Shown here one piece after another: positions 40,317 through 49,817 of a DNA stretch of 64,000 nucleotides (positions are counted from its first letter, which is position 1; each line of letters opens with the position of its first letter). The notes under the pieces are model-generated. The model ran no database searches. It was not told where the DNA came from and worked only from the letters and a program-made list of their open reading frames with translations. The DNA is from Amycolatopsis balhimycina FH 1894. Lineage in GTDB: Bacteria > Actinomycetota > Actinomycetes > Mycobacteriales > Pseudonocardiaceae. Both the position numbers and the translations under genes were made by a program. Location: assembly GCF_000384295.1 (NCBI RefSeq), contig NZ_KB913037.1, positions 2,900,649 to 2,964,648 of the forward strand, given 5' to 3'.

Positions 40317-41329
40317 CCGAACTTCGCTGGGGCCTGCTGGCCGCCGGGACCATCGCCGCCCACTTCGCCGCGGGCGTCGAGGAGAGCAAGCACGGCAGGC
40401 CGGCCGCGGTCGCCGCGCGGGATGCCGACCGGGCGAGGGAGTTCGCCACGCGCTTCGACATCCCCAAGGCGTACGGAAGCTACGAAGAACTCCTCGCCGA
40501 CCCGGACGTCGACGCCGTGTACGTCTCGACACCGCACGCCCTGCACAAGGAATGGGCCATCGCTGCCGCCGAAGCCGGCAAGCACGTGCTCTGCGAGAAG
40601 CCGCTGACGGTCACCGCGGCCGACGCCGAGGAAGTGATCACCGCCGCGCGCAAGCACGACGTCTTCCTGATGGAGGCGTTCATGTACCGGCTGCACCCGC
40701 AGACCCGGCGGCTGGTGGAGCTGATCTCGTCCGGCGCGATCGGCGAGGTCCGGGCGGTCGACACCACGTTCTCCTTCGACAGCAACCCGGAAGAAACCGC
40801 GCGGCTCGCCGATCCCGCGCTCGGCGGCGGCGGGATTCTCGACGTCGGGTGCTACTGCACGTCGCTCGCACGGCTGGTCGCCCAAGCCGCGACCGGGCAG
40901 GACGTCGTCGAGCCGGCCGAGGTCAGCGGGATGGCGCACCTGTCCGCCACCGGCGTCGACGAGTGGGCGACCGGCCTGCTCCGCCTGCCCGGGGACATCC
41001 TCGCGACGATCTCGTGCGGGATCCGGCTGACCCGCGAGGACGGCATCCACGTCTTCGGCTCGCGCGGGCAGATCCACATCCCGCAGCCGGCGTGGATCCA
41101 CCCGCTGCGCAAGCCTGGCGTCTCGCGGATCATCCTGACCCCCGCCGACGGCGAGCCGGAGGTCATCGAGGTCGAAGCGACCCAGGGCGTCTTCGCGCGC
41201 GAAGCGGACCACGTCGCCGCGCACGTCGACGACCGCCAGGCGCCGGAGCTGACCTGGGCGGAGACCCTCGCCAACATGCGCACGCTGGACCGCTGGCGCG
41301 AAGCCGTCGGCTCCGGGCGCCGCGCGTGA
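40313..41329 (+). CDS. Gfo/Idh/MocA family oxidoreductase
   Basis: 338-aa NAD(P)-dependent dehydrogenase. The N-terminal Rossmann domain has LLAAGTIAAHFAAG (9-22) and the family motif CEKPLT at about 93-98; the C-terminal alpha/beta domain includes MEAFMYRLHPQT and GGGGILDVGCYC. Members oxidise or reduce sugars, inositols, dihydrodiols or biliverdin. It overlaps cobM at its start (GTGA) and cobK at its end (GTGA), so it is built into the cobalamin operon. No step in the known pathway needs such an enzyme, so its role is open. Confidence 0.9.
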   Translation: MTELRWGLLAAGTIAAHFAAGVEESKHGRPAAVAARDADRAREFATRFDIPKAYGSYEELLADPDVDAVYVSTPHALHKEWAIAAAEAGKHVLCEKPLTVTAADAEEVITAARKHDVFLMEAFMYRLHPQTRRLVELISSGAIGEVRAVDTTFSFDSNPEETARLADPALGGGGILDVGCYCTSLARLVAQAATGQDVVEPAEVSGMAHLSATGVDEWATGLLRLPGDILATISCGIRLTREDGIHVFGSRGQIHIPQPAWIHPLRKPGVSRIILTPADGEPEVIEVEATQGVFAREADHVAAHVDDRQAPELTWAETLANMRTLDRWREAVGSGRRA

Positions 41330-42045
41330 TCCTGATCCTCGGCGGAACCGGAGAAGCGCGGCAGCTGGCCGAAGCGCTGACAACGCGCGAAGTCCCCGTT
41401 GTCTCTTCGCTGGCAGGACGCGTCGCCCGGCCGAGGCTCCCAGTCGGCGAAGTACGCGTAGGCGGCTTCGGCGGCCCGGAAGGTCTCGCGCTCTACTTGC
41501 GAGAACACCGGATCGAAGCCGTCGTGGACGCCACGCACCCCTTCGCCGAGCGAATCGGGGCCAACGCGGTCAAGGCGGCCGAACTGACGAAGACGCCTCT
41601 CCTCCGGCTCGCCCGGCCGGGCTGGCAGCCGGGGCCAGGAGACGTCTGGCACTGGGCGGACGATCTCGCCGAAGCCGCGCGGATGCTCCCCGACCTCGGC
41701 AAACGCGTGTTCCTGACCAGCGGCCGCCAGGGCCTGCCCGCCTTCGCGCACCTCGACGACCTGTGGTTCCTCATCCGCTGCGTCGACCCGCCCGCGCCCC
41801 CGTTGCCCCGCCGGCACGAGCTGATCCTCGCCCGCGGCCCGTACGAAGTGGCTGCCGAGCGCGAGCTGCTCGGCCGGGTCGACGTCCTGGTCACCAAGGA
41901 TTCGGGCGGTGCGCAGACCAGCGCGAAACTCACCGCCGCCCGCGAGCTGAACATCCCCGTCCTGCTGGTCAGGCGGCCGGAACGCTCCGGCACCGAGACC
42001 GCCGCAACCGTCCCCGAAGCCGTCGAATGGGTCCTGCACCGATGA
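41326..42045 (+). CDS. cobK: Precorrin-6A reductase
   Basis: 239-aa NADPH-dependent reductase converting precorrin-6A to precorrin-6B. Conserved blocks are ILILGGTGEARQLAEAL (N-terminus), VVDATHPFAERIGANAV, RLARPGWQPGPGD, LTSGRQGL and VTKDSGGAQTSAKL near the C-terminus. GTG at 41326 overlaps the stop of the Gfo/Idh/MocA gene; its own stop overlaps the bluB ATG (ATGA). Slightly shorter than some homologues but complete. Confidence 0.95.
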   Translation: MILILGGTGEARQLAEALTTREVPVVSSLAGRVARPRLPVGEVRVGGFGGPEGLALYLREHRIEAVVDATHPFAERIGANAVKAAELTKTPLLRLARPGWQPGPGDVWHWADDLAEAARMLPDLGKRVFLTSGRQGLPAFAHLDDLWFLIRCVDPPAPPLPRRHELILARGPYEVAAERELLGRVDVLVTKDSGGAQTSAKLTAARELNIPVLLVRRPERSGTETAATVPEAVEWVLHR

Positions 42046-42701
42046 TCGAAGAGTTCTACGAAGTCCTGCGCAAGCGGCGGGACGTCCGCGGCGAGTTCAC
42101 CGGCGAGCCCATCCCCGAAGCCACCCTGACGAGGATCCTCGAGGCCGCGCACGCCGCGCCGAGCGTCGGGCTCACCCAGCCGTGGGACTTCGTGCTGGTC
42201 GACGACGTCGAGACGCGCGAGAAGTTCGCGAAGCACGTCTACGAGGAACGAGAGGTCTTCGCGGGTCAGCTCGGCGAAGACCGCGCGAGCACCTTCGCGA
42301 ACATCAAGATCGAGGGCATCCTCGAGGCGAGCCTCGGCATCGTCGTCACCTACGACCCGGCGCGTGGCGCGCCCGACGTGCTCGGCCGGCACGCCATCGC
42401 CGACGCCGGCCTGTACTCGGTCTGCCTGGCGATCCAGAACCTCTGGCTGGCGGCCACCGCCGAAGGCCTCGGCGTCGGCTGGGTGAGTTTCTACCGCGAA
42501 CCCTTCCTGGGCGAGCTGCTCGGCATCCCCGACGGCATCCGGCCGGTCGCGTGGCTGTGCGCCGGCCCGGTGAGCCGGCTGGAGACCGAGCCGGACCTCG
42601 AGCGCCACGGCTGGCGCAGCCGCCGTCCCCTGACCGAGGCGATACACCACGGACGGTTCACCCCGCGTGACCCGGGGCCTGCGTCAGCCGCCACCGTCTG
42701 A
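42042..42701 (+). CDS. bluB: 5,6-dimethylbenzimidazole synthase
   Basis: 219-aa flavin-destroying enzyme that makes the lower ligand base from reduced FMN and oxygen. The nitroreductase fold is evident; BluB-type features are EEFYEVLRKRRDVRGEF, AAPSVGLTQPWDFVLV, and GLGVGWVSFYREPFLGELLG. ATG at 42042 overlaps cobK's stop. The presence of BluB means the strain can make true B12 rather than pseudo-B12 when oxygen is present. Last cobalamin gene of this plus-strand run; the arabinosyltransferase gene follows after 18 bp. Confidence 0.93.
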   Translation: MIEEFYEVLRKRRDVRGEFTGEPIPEATLTRILEAAHAAPSVGLTQPWDFVLVDDVETREKFAKHVYEEREVFAGQLGEDRASTFANIKIEGILEASLGIVVTYDPARGAPDVLGRHAIADAGLYSVCLAIQNLWLAATAEGLGVGWVSFYREPFLGELLGIPDGIRPVAWLCAGPVSRLETEPDLERHGWRSRRPLTEAIHHGRFTPRDPGPASAATV

Positions 42702-42719
42702 CCCGTTAGCGTTGCGCCG

Positions 42720-45700
42720 ATGCGTCTGATTGCCGTAGCGCTGGGGCTGCTCTCGGCCTTGTGCGCGCTGGCTTTCCCCTTCCTGCCGGTGGTGCAGGAC
42801 ACGGCGGAGGTCGTCTGGCCGACCGGCAGCGACACCCGCTCCGTCAACGCGCCCTTGACCGGCTACTGGGCCCAGGACCTGCGCGCCGAACTGCCGTGCG
42901 CGGCCATCCGCTCGGTCGACGCCCGCACGAACGGCCCGGGCCTGCTGTTCGCCACCGTGCCGGACGGCCGCACCGACCCGAAGGCCGGCAACGGCGTCGG
43001 CCTGCAGCTGCGCGTCGACAACGGCGTGCTGCTCGCTTCCAGCCAGGGCCAGCAGATCGCCCAGCAGCCGCTGCCCGCGGAGAAGTGCGACGTCGAGCTG
43101 GACGTCGACGCGACGCAGATGACCCTCGCCGTGGCGGGGACGCCGATCTTCCACACCGGAGGCGACGCCCGGCCCCGCGTGGTCGGCATCTACTCCTCGA
43201 TCAACTCGAGCAAGGACCCGATCGCCGGCCTGCACGTCTCGGTCGTGCCGGACACGCGCTACCAGACGTCGCCGACCGCGCTGAAGATCATCGTCGGCGT
43301 GATCGCCGTGCTGTCGTTGATCGGCTCCCTGATCGCGGTCTGGCGCCGCGACTCCGGCTCCGCCCGCCGCGCCCCGCGCTGGGCGCCGGTCGGCTGGTGG
43401 CGGCTGACGGCACGGGACACAACGGTGATCGCCGCGCTCGGCGCGTGGGTTTTCATCGGGCCGGTGACCTCGGACGACGGCTACATCCTCACGATGGCCC
43501 GGGTCACCGAGGCAACCGGCTACCTGACGAACTACCACCGCTGGTTCGGCGTCGCCGAAGCGCCGTTCGGCTGGTTCTACCACGTCTTCGAGCTGATGAC
43601 GCACGTCAGCACGGTGCCGCCGTGGATCCGGCTGCCGTCGTTCCTGCTCGGCGTGCTCAGCTGGCTGCTGATCAGCCGTGAGGTGATGCCGCGGCTGGGC
43701 ACCCAGATCCGCACCAGCCGCCCGGCCAGCTGGGCCGCCGCGACCGTGTTCCTGATCTGGTGGATGCCCTACAACAACGGCGTCCGCCCGGAACCGGTCG
43801 CCGCGCTCGGCTCGCTGCTGGCGATCTGCGCCGTGGAGCGCACGCTGGTGACACGGCGGCTGCTGCCGCTGTGCCTCGGCCTGTCCGCGGCCGGGTTCAC
43901 CCTGGCCGCGACGCCGACCGGGCTGATCGCGGTGGCGCCGTTCCTCGTGGCCGCACGCCCGCTGTTCAAGCTGATCCGCCAGCGCGCGACCGAGAACGGC
44001 TGGCTCCCGGTGCTCGCGCCGGTCGCCGCGGCCGGGCTGCTCGTGCTGGTCGCGGTGTTCGCCGACCAGACGTTCGCGACGGTCCAGGAAGCGACGCGGA
44101 TCCGCACCCAGGTGGGCCCGAACCTGTCGTGGTTCCAGGAGCTCTCGCGCTACCAGCTGCTGTTCGAAAGCCTGCCGGACGGCTCGGCACCGCGCCGCTT
44201 CCCGGTGCTGCTGGTGCTGCTGTGCACCGGCACCTGCCTGGTGATGCTGCTGCGCCGCGGCCGCATCCCCGGCGCGGCGCTCGGCCCGGCGCGGCGCTTG
44301 ATCGGTACGACGGCGCTGTTCTTCCTGCTGCTGGCCCTGACGCCGACGAAGTGGACGCACCACTTCGGCGCGTTCGCCGCGGTCGGCGCGTCGATGGCGG
44401 CGCTGACCGCGCTCGCCACCGGCTCGACGGTGCTGCGGTCGAGCCGCAACCGCGCCGCGTTCCTCGCCGGGCTGCTGGTCGTCGCCGCGCTGGCCGCGAC
44501 CGGGCCGAACACCTACTGGTTCGTCTCGCGCCTCGGTGTCCAGTGGACGAACGTGGCGCCGTCGATCGGCGGCATCGGCCTGTCCACGATCCTGCTGGTC
44601 GCGGCGGGGATCGCCGGGGTGTACGCGTTCGTCGAGAACGTCCGCGCGCACCGGCCGGGCCTGCCCGCGCAACCCCAGGAAGGCAAGCGCCGCGCGCTGC
44701 GGCTCGGTTCGCTGTCGCTGGTGGTGGTCTGCGGCCTGGTGGCGGCGGGCGAGTTCGTCACGATGGCGTGGGCGATCCACAACCAGGCCGGCAGCTACAG
44801 CCTGGGCGCGGCGAACGTCGGGCACCTGTTCGGCAAGAGCTGCAACCTGTCCGACCACGTGATGGTCGAGCGCGACGCGGCGACGAGCATCCTGCACCCG
44901 CAGTCCGAGCAGCGGACCGTCCCGGTGAAGCCGCAGGAAAGCTCGCCGCTGCCCAACCCCGACCAGGCCAACGGCCGCGCCCAGACCGGTTTCCACACCC
45001 GCCCGGTCGACGACAAGGACCCCCTGGCCGAGCCGCCGCACGGGTTCACCCCGGAGACCGTGCCGATGTGGTCGAGCTACCTCGACCCGGAGACGCGGGC
45101 GGGCCGGCTGCGCAGCGACTGGTACGCGCTGACGGAGAAGCCCGCGGACGGCCAGATCGTGGTGGCGACGGCGGGCGCGCCCCGCCGTCCGACGTCGGTC
45201 AGCCTCGACTACGGCGCCGACACCCCCGACGGCGTGAAGATCCTGCGCAGCCAGTTCATGCTGCCGCCGGGCTCGGGCACGGGCGGCTGGAACGACACCC
45301 GCATCAACCTGCGCGACCTGCCGCCGGAGACGAACGCGGTCCGGATCAACATCGTCGACAACGACCTGACGGAGGACGGCTGGATCGCGGCGTCGGCCCC
45401 GCGCGTGCCGACGTTCACGACGCTGACGGACCGGATCGGGTCGAAGCCGGTGTACGTCGACTGGCCGGCGTCGTTCGTGTACCCGTGCGTCCAGCCGGTG
45501 ACGTCCCACGACGGGATCTCGCAGGTCCCGGACTACCGCATCACGGCGGGCGGCCTCGCGGACGAGGCCCAGTGGGCGTCCTCGACCAACGGCGGGCCGA
45601 TCGGCTGGCTGGAGGAGCTGGCCGAGGAGCCCGAGGTGCCGAGCTACCTGATCGGCCAGCCGAGCCAGTCCTGGGGACAGCTGCTGCAGATCGAGCCGTT

Positions 45701-45809
45701 CACCGAGGGCATCGCGCCCACGGTCGTGCACGGCGAGAAGACGGTGCCGGGCTGGTGGTCGCCGGGACCGGGGCCGCGGCAGCCGAACGGCAAGGACCCG
45801 ACGCGGTAG
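42720..45809 (+). CDS. EmbC-type arabinosyltransferase
   Basis: 1029-aa membrane glycosyltransferase of the GT-C fold (EmbA/B/C family) that adds arabinofuranose from decaprenyl-phosphoarabinose to arabinogalactan or lipoarabinomannan. An N-terminal helix leads to a periplasmic jelly-roll domain (about 30-180). The catalytic acidic loop TSDDGYILTMARVTEATGYL is near 250, and about a dozen further helices follow. The extracytoplasmic C-terminal carbohydrate-binding region starts near residue 690. ATG at 42720, 18 bp after bluB, so it may ride on that transcript. No second emb paralogue is in the window. Confidence 0.92.
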   Translation: MRLIAVALGLLSALCALAFPFLPVVQDTAEVVWPTGSDTRSVNAPLTGYWAQDLRAELPCAAIRSVDARTNGPGLLFATVPDGRTDPKAGNGVGLQLRVDNGVLLASSQGQQIAQQPLPAEKCDVELDVDATQMTLAVAGTPIFHTGGDARPRVVGIYSSINSSKDPIAGLHVSVVPDTRYQTSPTALKIIVGVIAVLSLIGSLIAVWRRDSGSARRAPRWAPVGWWRLTARDTTVIAALGAWVFIGPVTSDDGYILTMARVTEATGYLTNYHRWFGVAEAPFGWFYHVFELMTHVSTVPPWIRLPSFLLGVLSWLLISREVMPRLGTQIRTSRPASWAAATVFLIWWMPYNNGVRPEPVAALGSLLAICAVERTLVTRRLLPLCLGLSAAGFTLAATPTGLIAVAPFLVAARPLFKLIRQRATENGWLPVLAPVAAAGLLVLVAVFADQTFATVQEATRIRTQVGPNLSWFQELSRYQLLFESLPDGSAPRRFPVLLVLLCTGTCLVMLLRRGRIPGAALGPARRLIGTTALFFLLLALTPTKWTHHFGAFAAVGASMAALTALATGSTVLRSSRNRAAFLAGLLVVAALAATGPNTYWFVSRLGVQWTNVAPSIGGIGLSTILLVAAGIAGVYAFVENVRAHRPGLPAQPQEGKRRALRLGSLSLVVVCGLVAAGEFVTMAWAIHNQAGSYSLGAANVGHLFGKSCNLSDHVMVERDAATSILHPQSEQRTVPVKPQESSPLPNPDQANGRAQTGFHTRPVDDKDPLAEPPHGFTPETVPMWSSYLDPETRAGRLRSDWYALTEKPADGQIVVATAGAPRRPTSVSLDYGADTPDGVKILRSQFMLPPGSGTGGWNDTRINLRDLPPETNAVRINIVDNDLTEDGWIAASAPRVPTFTTLTDRIGSKPVYVDWPASFVYPCVQPVTSHDGISQVPDYRITAGGLADEAQWASSTNGGPIGWLEELAEEPEVPSYLIGQPSQSWGQLLQIEPFTEGIAPTVVHGEKTVPGWWSPGPGPRQPNGKDPTR

Positions 45810-46211
45810 CTACGGGCACGGCGGGGCGTAGGGCACTCCCGGAAAGTACGTCCCCCACTCCGCCGGGGTGATCTTCGGATCCGCCAGCCCGCAGATCTGC
45901 CGGGCCACCCGCTCCGGATCCAGTTCCAGCAACCGGATGGTGCCCGCGCCGATCGCGACCCGCCGCCCGTCGGGCGCCGGCGCGATCGTGTACGCCGAGT
46001 CGGTGAAGCCGCTGAACGCCGCCGTCTGGACCGGGTGGGCGAGGTCCGACACGTCCCACAACCGCATCGAACGGTCATAACCGGCCGTGGCGATCAGGGT
46101 TCCCGACGGCCCGATCGACACCGACGCCACCGTGTCCGTGTGCCCGGTCAGCGCGGAGAACGTCACGGGCATCGGCTCACCGAACGGGCCGGCGTTCCTG
46201 ACGGCGCTCGG
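45810..46211 (-). pseudogene. WD40 repeat protein remnant (C-terminal end)
   Basis: About 130 codons that read as the last blades of a large actinobacterial WD40 protein: LTGHTDTVASVSIGPSGTLI, ATAGYDRSMRLWDVSD, and the typical terminal tail ICGLADPKITPAEWGTYFPG. Intact members have several hundred residues. An ATG exists at 46172, but the in-frame likeness (AVRNAGPFGEP) continues upstream of it to a TGA that abuts the cobIJ stop codon. I therefore read it as a truncated remnant left between the convergent emb gene and cobIJ rather than a 120-aa gene. Confidence 0.7.
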
Positions 46212-47699
46212 TCAGTAACTCCGCGGGGTCCAGACGACGCCGTTCTCCGCGCGGGTCCTCGACGAGCCCACGATCAGCAGGCAGCGCATGTCCACTGTGG
46301 ACGGATCGAGGTCCCCGAGCGTGGTGATCCGGATGTCCTCCTCCGGGCCGCCGACGTCCCGCGCGACCACCACCGGGGTCGCCGGGGCGCGGTGGCGGAG
46401 GAGGACGTCCCGGGCGTCGGCGAGCTGCGTCGTCCGGGACCGCGAAGCCGGGTTGTACAGCGCCAGCACCAGGTCCGCCGCGCCCGCCGCGTCGAGCCGT
46501 TTCTCGATGATTTCCCACGGCTTCAAGCGATCGGACAGCGAGAGCACGCAGTAGTCGTGCCCGAGCGGCGCGCCGACGCGGGACGCGGCCGCCTGCGCCG
46601 CCGTCACGCCCGGCACGATCCGCACCCGCACGCCCGTGCCGTGCCCGGCGGCGACCTGCTCCAGCACGGCCGACGCCATCGCGAAGACCCCCGGATCCCC
46701 GGAGGAGACCACGGCGACCCGGGCGCCCGAAGCGGCGAGCGACAACGCTTCGACCGCCCGGTCGGCCTCGACCCGGTTGCCGGACGCGTGCCGCCGCTGC
46801 CCGGCTTTCTGCGGCACGCGCGCGACATACGGCCCGTAGCCGACGATGTGCTCGGCCGCGTCGAGTTCCGCCGCGGCTTCCGGCGTCAGCCACTCCGGCC
46901 CCGCGGGGCCGAGGCCGACGACCACGACCTCGCCCGAAGCCGCGGCAGGTGACGCGGAAGGCGCGGGCGAAACACGCGACGCGTAAGCCGGGCTCGGCAG
47001 CAACGCCAGCGAGAAGTACGGGACCGTCGAAGGATCGACCGACCCGAACGGCTCGATCCGCTGCTGTCCCCAGGTCGCACGCTCGACGTACACGGCGTCG
47101 TCGAGCTTCCCCGCCTCTTCCAGCGCTTCCCGCACCGAAGAGAACGTCCGCCCGAGCTTCAGCACGGCCGCCGAGTCGGTGTCCGCGAGGCGCCGGGCCA
47201 GCTCCGGGGCCGGCAGCGTGCCCGGGAGCACGGTCAGTACCTCGTCGCGCTGCACCAGCGGCCGGCCGAGCACCGCCGACGCCGCGCTCACCGACGTCAC
47301 CCCGGGCACGACGACCGCGTCGAACCGGCCGGAAAGCCGCTCGTGCATGTACATGTACGAGCCGTAGAAGAACGGGTCGCCTTCGCAGAGCAGGACGACG
47401 TCGCGACCCGCGTCGAGGTGCTCGGCCAGCCGCTTCGCGCTCAGCTCGTAGAAGTCGGCGATCGCGCCTTCGTACCCGCCCGGGTGGTCGGTCGTCTCGG
47501 TGGTGACCGGGTAGACGAGCTTCTCCTCGATCTGCCCTTCGCGCAGGTACGGCTCGGCGACCGACCGCGCGATGCTCCGGCCGTGCCGCGCGCAGTGGTA
47601 GGCGATCACCTGCGCCTCGGAGATCAGCCGGGCCGCCTTGACCGTCATCAGTTCCGGGTCGCCGGGGCCGAGCCCGACGCCGTACAGCGTGCCGGTCAT
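46212..47699 (-). CDS. cobIJ: CobI-CobJ fusion methyltransferase
   Basis: 495-aa fusion of precorrin-2 C20-methyltransferase (CobI, about 1-235) and precorrin-3B C17-methyltransferase (CobJ, about 255-495), as in mycobacteria. CobI blocks: [31 protein letters not shown]. An Ala/Pro/Ser linker ([13 protein letters not shown]) joins the halves. CobJ blocks: [43 protein letters not shown] at 47699 overlaps the cobH stop. Last gene of the minus-strand cobG-cobH-cobIJ operon; contains GTCC-N5-GGAC at 46290. Confidence 0.96.
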   Translation of the reverse strand: MTGTLYGVGLGPGDPELMTVKAARLISEAQVIAYHCARHGRSIARSVAEPYLREGQIEEKLVYPVTTETTDHPGGYEGAIADFYELSAKRLAEHLDAGRDVVLLCEGDPFFYGSYMYMHERLSGRFDAVVVPGVTSVSAASAVLGRPLVQRDEVLTVLPGTLPAPELARRLADTDSAAVLKLGRTFSSVREALEEAGKLDDAVYVERATWGQQRIEPFGSVDPSTVPYFSLALLPSPAYASRVSPAPSASPAAASGEVVVVGLGPAGPEWLTPEAAAELDAAEHIVGYGPYVARVPQKAGQRRHASGNRVEADRAVEALSLAASGARVAVVSSGDPGVFAMASAVLEQVAAGHGTGVRVRIVPGVTAAQAAASRVGAPLGHDYCVLSLSDRLKPWEIIEKRLDAAGAADLVLALYNPASRSRTTQLADARDVLLRHRAPATPVVVARDVGGPEEDIRITTLGDLDPSTVDMRCLLIVGSSRTRAENGVVWTPRSY

Positions 47700-48319
47700 T
47701 CTTCGGCGCTCGCGAGTGCGTTGATCGCCGCGACGGCCATGGCGCTGCCGCCCCGCCGTCCGTGGACGACCAGGTACGGCGCCGGAGCCCGCTTCGCGAG
47801 CTCCACTTTGGACTCCGCCGCGCCGACGAACCCGACCGGGACGCCGATGATCGCCGCGGGGGCGCCGACGCCTTCGTCGAGGATTTCCAGGAGGCGGAAC
47901 AGCGCGGTCGGCGCGTTGCCGATCGCCACGACCGAGCCGGGCAGCTTGTCGCGCCACAGTTCCAGGGCCGCGGCCGAACGCGTGGTGCCCATGCGTTCGG
48001 CGAGCCCGGGCACAGCGGGGTCGGACAGCGTGCAGAGCACCTCGTTGTCCGCGGGCAGGCGGCGCCGGGTCACGCCGCTGGCGATCATCCGCGCGTCGCA
48101 CAGGATCGGCGCGCCGGCTTCCAGGGCGGCCCGGCCGGATTCGACGACGTCGAGCGTGTAGCGCAGGTCGTCGACCAGATCGACCATGCCGCAGGCGTGG
48201 ATCATCCGGACCGCGAGGCCCGCCACGTCGTCGGGCAGGATCGCCAGGTCCGCCTCCTCGCGGATCGTGGCGAACGAGTGCCGGTAGATCTCGGCACCGT
48301 CCCGCAGGTAGTCGATCAC
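47696..48319 (-). CDS. cobH: Precorrin-8X methylmutase
   Basis: 207-aa enzyme that moves the C11 methyl to C12, giving hydrogenobyrinic acid. The catalytic histidine is in [17 protein letters not shown] (about residue 41); [26 protein letters not shown] and [11 protein letters not shown] are family blocks. GTG at 48319 overlaps the cobG stop (GTGA), and its own stop overlaps the cobI ATG, so the three genes are tightly coupled. Confidence 0.96.
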   Translation of the reverse strand: MIDYLRDGAEIYRHSFATIREEADLAILPDDVAGLAVRMIHACGMVDLVDDLRYTLDVVESGRAALEAGAPILCDARMIASGVTRRRLPADNEVLCTLSDPAVPGLAERMGTTRSAAALELWRDKLPGSVVAIGNAPTALFRLLEILDEGVGAPAAIIGVPVGFVGAAESKVELAKRAPAPYLVVHGRRGGSAMAVAAINALASAEE

Positions 48320-49389
48320 AGATTCCCCTTCAGCTCGTCGAGCGGCACCCACCGGCCGTCGATGCGGTAGCCCCCCGCTTCGGCGACAACGTCCACATGG
48401 GACTGCGACGGCTTCCCGCACCGCCGTTCGCAGCCCGAGAAGTGCGCGCGCAGGCCGGGCCGGAACACGGCGTCGGCGCGCACGTCGGCGCGCGACTTCG
48501 CGCAGCCCGGACGGCCGATGCACGCGCTGGTGCCCAGCGGCACGCCACCGAAACCCAGCCGCTCGAAGACGTCGGCGGGCACGTCCGGCAGGACCACGGA
48601 CTTCCACGGCGTGACCAGCGCCGGGCCGAACCCGGCCAGCACCCGGGCCTGCGCTGCGGACAGCTGCCCGAAGCGGGGCACGACACCGGCCGCGAAGCCG
48701 CCGTCCCGCTCGATCAGCCCGGCCGGGACCGTGCCGTCGACCCGCGGCACCGGCGTCCCCCGCCACTCCGGGTCGTCGAGTTCGGCGACGCGCCAAGCGG
48801 CCCCGCGCACCCGGCAGAACTCGAGCGCGACCTCGACGAGCACCGAGACGGCGTCGGCGCGAAGCACCCGCCGTCCCGTGTCACCGCCCGCGAGCAGCAG
48901 CGTTCCCCCGGACGGGCCGGTCGCCCGCCAGCAGACGTCGGGGCTCTCTCCCGTGACGTCCCCGCGGCCGTCGTCGAAGGCGAAGAGGAAGCGGCCGGGC
49001 AGCGATGCCAGCTCCGGCGTCGAACACAGCGCGAGATCCAGCGCAGCCGCCAGGCCGCGGACGTCGGAGAGGCCGCCGCGCAGTCCGCTCAGGGGCGACG
49101 CCAGGACGTTCCGGACCCATTCGTGCGACGGCGACGGCAGCAGGCCGGCGTCGGTGAGCCGGGCGGCGAGGCCGGGCCGGGTGACGCCGCGCAGCTGGAC
49201 GTTGCCGCGCGAGGTGAGGTGGAGGTCGCCGTCGCCGCAAGCTTCGGCCCCATCGGCCAGCGCGCGCAGCTGCGCTGCGGAAATCGTGCCGCCGGGCAGC
49301 CGCACCCGGGCCAACGGTCCGTCGGCGGCGTCGTGGGGTGCGAAAACACCAGGGCACGCGTCGGCTCGCACGCGCGCTGGGGTCGGCAT
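48316..49389 (-). CDS. cobG: Precorrin-3B synthase
   Basis: 357-aa oxygen-dependent monooxygenase of the sulfite/nitrite reductase fold, diagnostic of the aerobic pathway. The N-terminal ferredoxin-like half carries [14 protein letters not shown]. The Fe-S/siroheme-like cysteines are in [10 protein letters not shown] and FSGCERRCG near residues 290-330. ATG at 49389 begins the recognisable [14 protein letters not shown]; upstream in-frame codons belong to the DUF6191 gene region. First gene of cobG-cobH-cobIJ. Confidence 0.94.
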   Translation of the reverse strand: MPTPARVRADACPGVFAPHDAADGPLARVRLPGGTISAAQLRALADGAEACGDGDLHLTSRGNVQLRGVTRPGLAARLTDAGLLPSPSHEWVRNVLASPLSGLRGGLSDVRGLAAALDLALCSTPELASLPGRFLFAFDDGRGDVTGESPDVCWRATGPSGGTLLLAGGDTGRRVLRADAVSVLVEVALEFCRVRGAAWRVAELDDPEWRGTPVPRVDGTVPAGLIERDGGFAAGVVPRFGQLSAAQARVLAGFGPALVTPWKSVVLPDVPADVFERLGFGGVPLGTSACIGRPGCAKSRADVRADAVFRPGLRAHFSGCERRCGKPSQSHVDVVAEAGGYRIDGRWVPLDELKGNL

Positions 49390-49393
49390 GGGG

Positions 49394-49708
49394 TCACTGT
49401 AGCTGGCGGTTCTCCGGCTCCGGCGGGCCCGAACGGGGCCGGATCCGGGCGGTTCCGGCGTCCAGGTCCACGTCACGCCAGGGTGGTGCGCCTTCGGCGT
49501 CCTGCTCGACGAGCATCGACATCGTTTCCCGGTGTTCCAGCTCACGCCGCTTGGTGCCGTAGAGGAAGGCGGTGGTCTCTTCGATGTAGGTCGCGGACAG
49601 CCGCGCCTTGAAGCGCGAGCCGTTCTTGCGCGGCCGCAGTTCGATCGCCGCCATGACCAGCAGGATCACCACGCCGCCCGGAAGGGCCAGCCCCAGCCAA
49701 GTTCCCAT
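49394..49708 (-). CDS. DUF6191-like small membrane protein
   Basis: 104-aa protein with one N-terminal transmembrane helix (LGLALPGGVVILLVMAAIEL) and a basic cytosolic segment. A conserved-looking ETTAFLYGTKRRELEHRETM leads to an acidic tail ending DVDLDAGTARIRP. This matches my memory of DUF6191 proteins in actinobacteria, whose function is unknown. ATG at 49708 (M-GTWLGLA). Its stop lies 4 bp before the cobG start, so it is probably the first gene of the cobG operon. Confidence 0.7.
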   Translation of the reverse strand: MGTWLGLALPGGVVILLVMAAIELRPRKNGSRFKARLSATYIEETTAFLYGTKRRELEHRETMSMLVEQDAEGAPPWRDVDLDAGTARIRPRSGPPEPENRQLQ

Positions 49709-49765
49709 GCCCGGCGAACCGGGTGACCGCCGGTCAAGTTCCCGGGACAGCAGAAGTCTCATCAG

Positions 49766-49785
49766 ATGTAGTAGGTGTGCTACAT
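49766..49785. promoter_or_regulatory. Palindrome ATGTAG-N8-CTACAT upstream of ABC operon
   Basis: Arms ATGTAG (49766-49771) and CTACAT (49780-49785) around 8 bp, about 33 bp before the ABC ATPase start. It is the best operator candidate for the operon, possibly recognised by the XRE protein encoded third. Symmetry and location only. Confidence 0.45.
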
Positions 49786-49817
49786 TCAATCGCATCAGTC
49801 AGATGGGGGTGATCGCG

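Noticed and set aside
40313..41329. Gfo/Idh/MocA protein as a replacement for CobF
   Set aside because: CobF is a SAM-dependent methyltransferase; this is a nicotinamide-dependent oxidoreductase without a methyltransferase fold.
42684..45731. 1015-codon open frame antisense to the arabinosyltransferase
   Set aside because: Same GC-skew artefact; charged low-complexity translation without domains.
45810..46172. WD40 fragment as an intact 120-aa gene
   Set aside because: Likeness to WD40 blades continues upstream of its ATG and stops at a TGA next to cobIJ, which is better explained by truncation.
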